Source of the DNA: Dehalococcoidia bacterium
Lineage (GTDB): Bacteria > Chloroflexota > Dehalococcoidia > GIF9 > AB-539-J10
NCBI GenBank assembly: GCA_029857995.1
Contig: JAOUFZ010000040.1
Coordinates: 1 to 10,624, forward strand
Direction of reading: 5' to 3'
Length of the DNA: 10,624 bases
Below, one piece after another: positions 6,408 through 10,624 of the stretch; position 1 is the stretch's first letter; every line of letters starts with the position of its first letter. Both the position numbers and the translations under genes were made by a program. The notes beneath the pieces are model-generated. The model was not told the DNA's origin, did no database searches, and saw only the letters and a program-made list of their open reading frames with translations.

Positions 6408-6433
6408 AAGGGAGTCTCTTCGGGGGCTCCCTT
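6408..6433 (+). terminator. Stable UUCG-capped hairpin after the secreted-protein gene
   Basis: An 11-bp uninterrupted stem (6408-6418 with 6423-6433, including two G-U pairs) capped by a C(UUCG)G tetraloop, 36 nt after the stop codon. The following sequence CGTCTTCAT is only moderately T-rich, so it may work as a weak terminator or as a 3'-end stabiliser. A smaller stem, GAAGAC/GTCTTC (6362-6379), spans the stop codon itself. Confidence 0.6.
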
Positions 6434-6509
6434 CGTCTTCATATTCTGTAGCTAGTTGCATTTCTCCAGGAGACCAGCTTCAGGTGGCTACGCCATCGTC
6501 AACCTTTGC

Positions 6510-6556
6510 CCAGATAAGCAGATTTCTATGTCATATCTGGTTGGCCCGCTGACATA
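6510..6556 (+). ncRNA. Possible H-type RNA pseudoknot
   Basis: Stem 1: CCAGATA (6510-6516) with TATCTGG (6534-6540). Stem 2: TATGTCA (6527-6533) with TGACATA (6550-6556). Both are perfect 7-bp helices; the 5' arm of stem 2 lies in the loop of stem 1 and abuts its 3' arm with no gap. Loops are 10 and 9 nt, which suits a coaxially stacked H-type fold. Single 7-bp inverted repeats are common by chance, so the interlocking is the only strong point. No coding role is visible nearby. Confidence 0.3.
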
Positions 6557-6615
6557 ACCATTATTCCAAATTTTGGAGTTAGCCTTGCTTGAGCGACTCG
6601 CGTTATTGTCGCTTA

Positions 6616-6641
6616 TTGGTGTTTTTATTGCTATGGTATTA
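6616..6641 (+). repeat. Intergenic direct repeat R2, copy 2
   Basis: Copy of 5504-5529 (25 of 26 bp, 22 exact), 1,112 bp downstream in the same orientation. TTATTG (6613-6618), an 18-nt spacer and TATTAT (6637-6642) make this copy promoter-like as well. Confidence 0.8.
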
Positions 6642-6848
6642 TCGTGGTTTGCTTCGTTAGCTTCGCATCACATCTGAGAAATTGTCAATAATCAGAATGA
6701 AACGGGATTTACCTTGGTTATCCTGCATGAACAAAATGGGGTTTTGGTGAAAAGCTTGTTTTGCCTGATTTGTAGCTGAATGCCCCTATCCTGCGAGCTC
6801 ACGTAGAGCCGGGTGTGTGGCATTACATAGTGAAGCCTGACCGCTATA

Positions 6849-6877
6849 TTGACGAACCGTAGAAAATAAGATACATT
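6849..6877 (+). promoter_or_regulatory. Candidate sigma-70 promoter upstream of the carboxylase operon
   Basis: TTGACG (6849-6854), a 17-nt spacer, then TACATT (6872-6877). Good -35 and ideal spacing, with a 4/6 match at -10. It would give a leader of about 155 nt for the biotin carboxylase gene, containing the imperfect palindrome at 6882-6895. Confidence 0.4.
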
Positions 6878-6985
6878 TCTGGGTTATCGATAGCCATGGT
6901 GGGGAGTTCTCGGGGTTGTAGTTAATTGGCGGATTACCACCCTTCTCTGGAGAGACTGAATGATTGCGTCTGTAGTGCGGCTTCT

Positions 6986-7015
6986 TTGGTCAGGCTGGGG
7001 ATCGCTCTTTATATT
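6986..7015 (+). promoter_or_regulatory. Candidate proximal promoter of the carboxylase operon
   Basis: TTGGTC (6986-6991), an 18-nt spacer, then TATATT (7010-7015). Transcription would start around 7022, leaving a very short leader before the ATG at 7039, consistent with the lack of a Shine-Dalgarno site there. Confidence 0.35.
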
Positions 7016-7038
7016 AAACTATCCCATTGAGTGAACCT

Positions 7039-8385
7039 ATGCTCAAATCTGTGCTGATTGCTAATCGAGGAGAAATTGCCCGGCGGATAATCAGAACTGC
7101 CAGGCTATTGGGTATCGAGACAATAGCGGTGTATTCAGATATCGATGAAAAGTCTTTGTTTGTCCAAGAGGCGGACAGGGCAGTGAGGATTGGGGAAGCT
7201 AAACCCAGGGACAGCTATCTCAACATAGATAAGATTATTGCAGCGGCCAAAGAATCTGGCGCAAGTGCCATTCATCCCGGATATGGCTTCTTGTCCGAAC
7301 GGTGGGAATTTGCTCAAAGGTGTGAAACAGAGGGGCTGGTATTTGTCGGCCCGAGCTCCGAAGTCATTCATAAAATGGGAGACAAGTACCGTTCACGGGA
7401 AATAGCTACCAGTCTAGGGATACCCATTCCACCAGGGAGTGGTATATTGAGCAATGTCGGAGAAGCCAAGAAGTGGGCAACCAAACTCTCTTTCCCGGTC
7501 ATCTTCAAGGCATCGGCTGGTGGTGGCGGAATTGGCATGGTGAAGGTGGAAAAAGAGGAAGAGGTTGCAGAAGCATTTGATACAGCCACAAACCGGGCCA
7601 GATTAGCTTTTGGTGATGAAAGAGTCTATGTCGAAAAATATCTGGAATCACCCCACCATATAGAAATCCAAATCTTGGGAGACAAGGGCGGCAACGTGGT
7701 CACTTTCCCGGAAAGAGAGTGCTCGGTGCAGAGACGGCATCAGAAGGTGATTGAAGAGTCACCGTCTCCTTTCGCTACTGCTGGATTGAGGCACGAACTA
7801 CGACAGGCGGCCAAACGCCTGGCTCGGGGAATTGGCTATACCAATGCAGGCACTGTTGAATTCGTCGTTGATGGGCATCGGAAGTTTTACTTCCTGGAAA
7901 TAAACGCAAGGCTTCAGGTAGAGCACCCGATTACTGAAATGATAACTGGTATTGACCTGGTTGAGCAGCAAATGAAGATTGCTTCGGGCGAATCCCTGTT
8001 GCTTAGAGAAGAGAGCTTGGGATGGAAGGGGTGGGCTATCGAATCTCGTGTCTATGCCGAGGATTCGAAGAATTTCTATCCGTCACCGGGCAAGATAGTC
8101 TCATATATTGAACCTCGCGGTGAGAGGATAAGGGTGGACTCTGGATATCAGGCTGGAGACACCGTCAGTCAGTTCTATGACCCTTTGATTGCCAAGCTAG
8201 TGGTCTGGGACGAGGATAGAAACAAGGCTATAGCCAAGATGCAAGATGCTCTGGACGACTATGAAATCACAGGGATCAAGAACAACATTTCTTTCCTGAA
8301 AGAAGCTTTTGATTCTGAGATATTCAAGTCAGGGAACTATGATACTCATTTCATATCGAAATTGAAGGAGGAGACAAATGGGTGA
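7039..8385 (+). CDS. accC: Biotin carboxylase subunit of an acyl-CoA carboxylase
   Basis: ATP-dependent carboxylation of biotin on a carrier protein with bicarbonate; cytoplasmic. The 448 residues match the stand-alone AccC type (about 449) with no fused carrier domain. N-terminal VLIANRGEIA (5-14), K116 in MGDK, K157, glycine loop GGGGIGM (161-167), HQK (234-236), ATP/Mg ligands E287 and N289 in FLEINAR, catalytic R291 and E295 in QVEHP, and R337 in ESRVYAED are all present. The glycine loop has I where AccC enzymes usually have R or K. The frame is open from a TTG at 7027 (4 residues longer); I prefer the ATG at 7039 because MLKSVLIANRGEIA aligns with the usual AccC start. Neither start has a recognisable Shine-Dalgarno site. 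The gene overlaps the carboxyltransferase gene by 8 bp. Confidence 0.92.
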   Translation: MLKSVLIANRGEIARRIIRTARLLGIETIAVYSDIDEKSLFVQEADRAVRIGEAKPRDSYLNIDKIIAAAKESGASAIHPGYGFLSERWEFAQRCETEGLVFVGPSSEVIHKMGDKYRSREIATSLGIPIPPGSGILSNVGEAKKWATKLSFPVIFKASAGGGGIGMVKVEKEEEVAEAFDTATNRARLAFGDERVYVEKYLESPHHIEIQILGDKGGNVVTFPERECSVQRRHQKVIEESPSPFATAGLRHELRQAAKRLARGIGYTNAGTVEFVVDGHRKFYFLEINARLQVEHPITEMITGIDLVEQQMKIASGESLLLREESLGWKGWAIESRVYAEDSKNFYPSPGKIVSYIEPRGERIRVDSGYQAGDTVSQFYDPLIAKLVVWDEDRNKAIAKMQDALDDYEITGIKNNISFLKEAFDSEIFKSGNYDTHFISKLKEETNG

Positions 8386-9949
8386 CATAATGAGACAGGA
8401 GGTTGAAAACCTTGCACGCCTCCGCCAGGAAATCAAGCAGATGGGAAGTGAAGAGGCTGTCAAGAAACAACATGGAAGAGGAAAACTGACTGCCAGGGAG
8501 AGACTTGACCTCTTGATTGAAAAGGGAACATTTGTTGAGACTGGCATGCTAGGCAGCGAGTTCGGTGTGGATGAACTTGTGCCGGCTGACGGTGTTATTA
8601 CAGGCTATGGCAAGCTAGATGATGGTGTACGCATGAGAGACGTGGCCGTGGCAGCTTACGATTTCACAGTGAGAGGCGGCTCCATGGGAATTGTCAACGA
8701 AACTAAGGTGACCAGGATAAGAGAGGTTGCTCTCAGAGAAAGAATACCGATGATATGGCTGAATGATTCTGGGGGTGCCCGAGTAAGTGGTGGCGGCTTT
8801 AGCGGGGAAAGAGTGGCACTATTTGCCGATACCGGTTATCTCTTTAAGGAAGAGTCGCTGATGTCGGGCATAATCCCGCAGATTGCGGCTATGATGGGGC
8901 CAGGGTACGCCGGTACGGCTTATATACCCGGCCTTTCCGATTTCGTGCCCATGGTTAAAGGAACGAGTTTTATGGGTTTAGGCGGACCGGCTCTTGTCAA
9001 ATCGGTGATTGGGGAGAAACTCACTGAAGACGAGCTTGGCGGCTCCAAAATCCACTGTGAAATTAGTGGCTGCGGGGACCTCGAGGTTAATTCAGATGAG
9101 GAATGTATCAAAGCTATAAAGGAGTATATTTCTTTCTTCCCTCAGCACTGCGAAGAGAAGCCGCAGCGAAAGGAATGGTCAGGAGATCCCATGGCCTTAC
9201 TCGATGATGGCATACTGAATGTTATCCCGGACAATCCGCGGGAAGCCTATGACATGCACGATTTAATAGGATATATCGTGGACGATGGCTACTTCTTTGA
9301 AGTGAAGCCGAAGTGGGGAAGGAACATTATTACCGCCTTTGGGCGTATAGCCGGGTATCCGATTGGAATCGTAGCAAACAACCCGATGTTTTATGGAGGC
9401 GTCATCGATATTGATGCTGCTGATAAAGCCGCCCGCTTCGTATGGCTTTGCGATGCTTTTAATATCCCGCTTCTTTTTCTTTCTGACGTCCCCGGCTTTA
9501 TGGTGGGTTCCAAGGCAGAAAAATCGGGCATAATAAGGCATGGAGCCAAGATGGTTCATGCAGTTGCTGAAGCTACTGTGCCCAAATTGACGCTGATCGT
9601 CAGAAAATCCTATGGCGCCGGGTATTATGCAATGTGTGGCAAGGCCTTTGACCCTGACTTGCTGATTGCTTATCCGGGAGCTGAAATATCAGTTATGGGA
9701 GCGGAGGGCATGGTATCGATTTTTGCCAGAAAGCAACTTGCCGAGGCTGAAAACCCGAAAGAGATGTTAGCCCGACTTGCCGAAGAGATAAGACCGCAGA
9801 TAAACATATTTAAGACGGCCAAGTCCGGCGTTATAGATGATGTAATCGATCCCAGGGAAACGAAGGCAGTATTGTTCCGGGCTCTTGAGTTTACCAAGGA
9901 TAAAAAGATACTCAGGCATCCCCGGAAGCACGGGGTCTATCCAGTATAA
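8378..9949 (+). CDS. Acyl-CoA carboxylase carboxyltransferase (PccB/MmdA family)
   Basis: Transfers the carboxyl group from carboxybiotin to an acyl-CoA, or the reverse in decarboxylating relatives. The 523 residues contain both crotonase-like halves, as in propionyl-, methylcrotonyl- and glutaconyl-CoA enzymes. N-terminal HGRGKLTARERLDLL (32-46), DSGGAR (130-135), GPGYAGTAY (174-182), DVPGFMVG (370-377), SYGAGYYAMCG (411-421), AYPGAEISVMGAEG (431-444) and the C-terminal DVIDPRET (488-495). The first oxyanion-hole segment reads AGTA where many homologues have AGGA, and the second reads GAGY, nearer to methylcrotonyl-CoA than propionyl-CoA enzymes, so the substrate is open. AAGGAGGAG (8365-8373) lies 4 nt before the ATG at 8378 and too far from the ATG at 8390. 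The 8-bp overlap with the biotin carboxylase gene suggests coupled translation. Confidence 0.92.
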   Translation: MGDIMRQEVENLARLRQEIKQMGSEEAVKKQHGRGKLTARERLDLLIEKGTFVETGMLGSEFGVDELVPADGVITGYGKLDDGVRMRDVAVAAYDFTVRGGSMGIVNETKVTRIREVALRERIPMIWLNDSGGARVSGGGFSGERVALFADTGYLFKEESLMSGIIPQIAAMMGPGYAGTAYIPGLSDFVPMVKGTSFMGLGGPALVKSVIGEKLTEDELGGSKIHCEISGCGDLEVNSDEECIKAIKEYISFFPQHCEEKPQRKEWSGDPMALLDDGILNVIPDNPREAYDMHDLIGYIVDDGYFFEVKPKWGRNIITAFGRIAGYPIGIVANNPMFYGGVIDIDAADKAARFVWLCDAFNIPLLFLSDVPGFMVGSKAEKSGIIRHGAKMVHAVAEATVPKLTLIVRKSYGAGYYAMCGKAFDPDLLIAYPGAEISVMGAEGMVSIFARKQLAEAENPKEMLARLAEEIRPQINIFKTAKSGVIDDVIDPRETKAVLFRALEFTKDKKILRHPRKHGVYPV

Positions 9950-9960
9950 GGAGAGAACTA

Positions 9961-10624
9961 ATGTACCAGACAATAGTGACTGAAACAAAAGGTAAAGCGG
10001 GCACAATTACTTTGTCCCGCGAAGAACGGAGGAATGCCATATCACCCACCATGATAATCGAGCTTTTTGACGCCCTGAAGAAATATGACGATGACCGAAA
10101 CATTAGTGTCATCGTGCTGACTGGGGCCGGCAGCAAAGCGTTCTGTGCTGGCGCTGACTTTGGTGAAGCTGTCAGCGCCACAGCAGGTTTACTCGACCGC
10201 CACGAAGAACAAAGGAAATTTGCTGAGCTTTTTAAGGTAATCAAGGGCTTGCAGAAACCGTTGCTGGGAAGAATTAATGGTCATGCCTTGGGCGGCGGAT
10301 TTGGGCTAGCTTGTTCTTGTGACATAGTGGTTGCCGCTGAAGACGCCCGTTTTGGCACACCGGAGATAAACGTTGGCCTGTTTCCTTATGTGATTATGGC
10401 AACCTTGCTGCGATGTGCCTCAGCCCCCAAAAGGCTTATAGAGATGATGCTGACTGGCGAAAGACTCGATGCCAGAGAGGCGCAACAGCTTGGTCTGGTG
10501 AACCATGTCGTGCCGAGAGAACAACTGGATGCGAAGATGGAAGAAATCAAAGAGAAAATAATCAGTAAAAGCCCGGCTATCCTAAGGCTGGGCAGGAGAG
10601 CGTTTTACACGATGCGTGACATGG
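9961..10624 (+). CDS. Crotonase-family enoyl-CoA hydratase/isomerase-like protein (3' end outside window)
   Basis: 221 residues are visible of a usual 255-265. Crotonase signatures: N-terminal GTITLSREERRNAIS (14-28), oxyanion segment FCAGADF (61-67), second segment INGHALGGGFGLACSCDIVV (105-124), FGTPEINVGLFP (131-142), and LTGERLDAREAQQLGLVNHVV (164-184). Of the two hydratase glutamates (E144 and E164 in rat enoyl-CoA hydratase), the first position is G115 and the second is E135. A single glutamate is usual in enoyl-CoA isomerases, so isomerase or another crotonase reaction is likelier than hydration. It starts 11 nt after the carboxyltransferase, with AAGGAGAG (9948-9955) overlapping that gene's stop codon, so it is in the same operon. 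The right edge cuts it in the C-terminal helical part. Confidence 0.9.
   Translation, partial: MYQTIVTETKGKAGTITLSREERRNAISPTMIIELFDALKKYDDDRNISVIVLTGAGSKAFCAGADFGEAVSATAGLLDRHEEQRKFAELFKVIKGLQKPLLGRINGHALGGGFGLACSCDIVVAAEDARFGTPEINVGLFPYVIMATLLRCASAPKRLIEMMLTGERLDAREAQQLGLVNHVVPREQLDAKMEEIKEKIISKSPAILRLGRRAFYTMRDM

Larger units (their letters stand above)
6372..7038. other. 667-bp non-coding region before the carboxylase operon
   Basis: No credible protein gene on either strand. Contents from left to right: a UUCG-capped hairpin (6408-6433), two interlocking 7-bp inverted repeats (6510-6556), the short palindrome TCCAAA-T-TTTGGA (6565-6577), repeat R2 copy 2 (6616-6641), a candidate promoter (6849-6877), an imperfect palindrome centred on ATCGAT (6882-6895), and a second promoter candidate (6986-7015) just before the biotin carboxylase gene. 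Confidence 0.65.

Noticed and set aside
5903..6442. 179-residue minus-strand open frame opposite the secreted-protein gene
   Set aside because: Low-complexity Ser/Pro/Thr-rich translation typical of an antisense shadow; the plus-strand gene has a signal peptide, ribosome binding site and a recognisable domain.
4180..7038. CRISPR array, tRNA or insertion sequence in the gene-poor middle
   Set aside because: The repeats are two-copy and widely spaced, no tRNA cloverleaf signature was seen, and no transposase frame or terminal inverted repeats were found.

Overview
The window looks like chromosomal DNA of an anaerobic bacterium that degrades aromatic or related acyl-CoA compounds. Support for this is an ATP-dependent, Fe-S cluster benzoyl-CoA reductase / 2-hydroxyacyl-CoA dehydratase gene set on one side and a biotin-dependent acyl-CoA carboxylase plus crotonase operon on the other. 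The style of the proteins, in particular a secreted protein with the motif VDIKP-SCPNPLN, would fit a Dehalococcoidia-like Chloroflexi or a similar subsurface anaerobe. That placement is a guess from protein style; nothing in the window is a taxonomic marker.

Layout. (1) Positions 1-4179, minus strand: a tight four-gene operon read right to left. It holds a BcrB/HgdA-type subunit (447 aa), a BcrC/HgdB-type subunit (389 aa) and two paralogous BadF/BadG/BcrA/BcrD-type ATPases. The ATPases overlap by 4 bp and the second runs off the left edge. Two catalytic subunits plus two different ATPases is the make-up of class I benzoyl-CoA reductase (Bcr/Bzd); 2-hydroxyacyl-CoA dehydratases normally use one homodimeric activator. 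The electron donor and ring-cleavage genes are not in view. (2) Positions 4180-7038: a gene-poor middle section of about 2.9 kb with only two genes, an orphan SAM-dependent methyltransferase (4469-5221) and a small secreted protein (5925-6371). The rest is non-coding and rich in structure: two families of short direct repeats, a near-consensus promoter feeding a possible roughly 105-nt structured RNA with its own terminator, leader hairpins, a UUCG-capped hairpin and a possible H-type pseudoknot. (3) Positions 7039-10624, plus strand: biotin carboxylase, acyl-CoA carboxyltransferase and a crotonase-family protein, tightly spaced with good ribosome binding sites; the last gene runs off the right edge. 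No biotin carrier protein is visible.

How the genes fit together (inference). The left operon would reductively attack a CoA-activated substrate, most likely benzoyl-CoA or a relative. The right operon could handle a carboxylation/decarboxylation and double-bond step in lower acyl-CoA metabolism. The two operons diverge from the middle section, so one regulatory region may sit there, but no regulator gene is present. The most unusual material is the non-coding DNA between 4180 and 7038, where repeats and potential RNA structures are concentrated.
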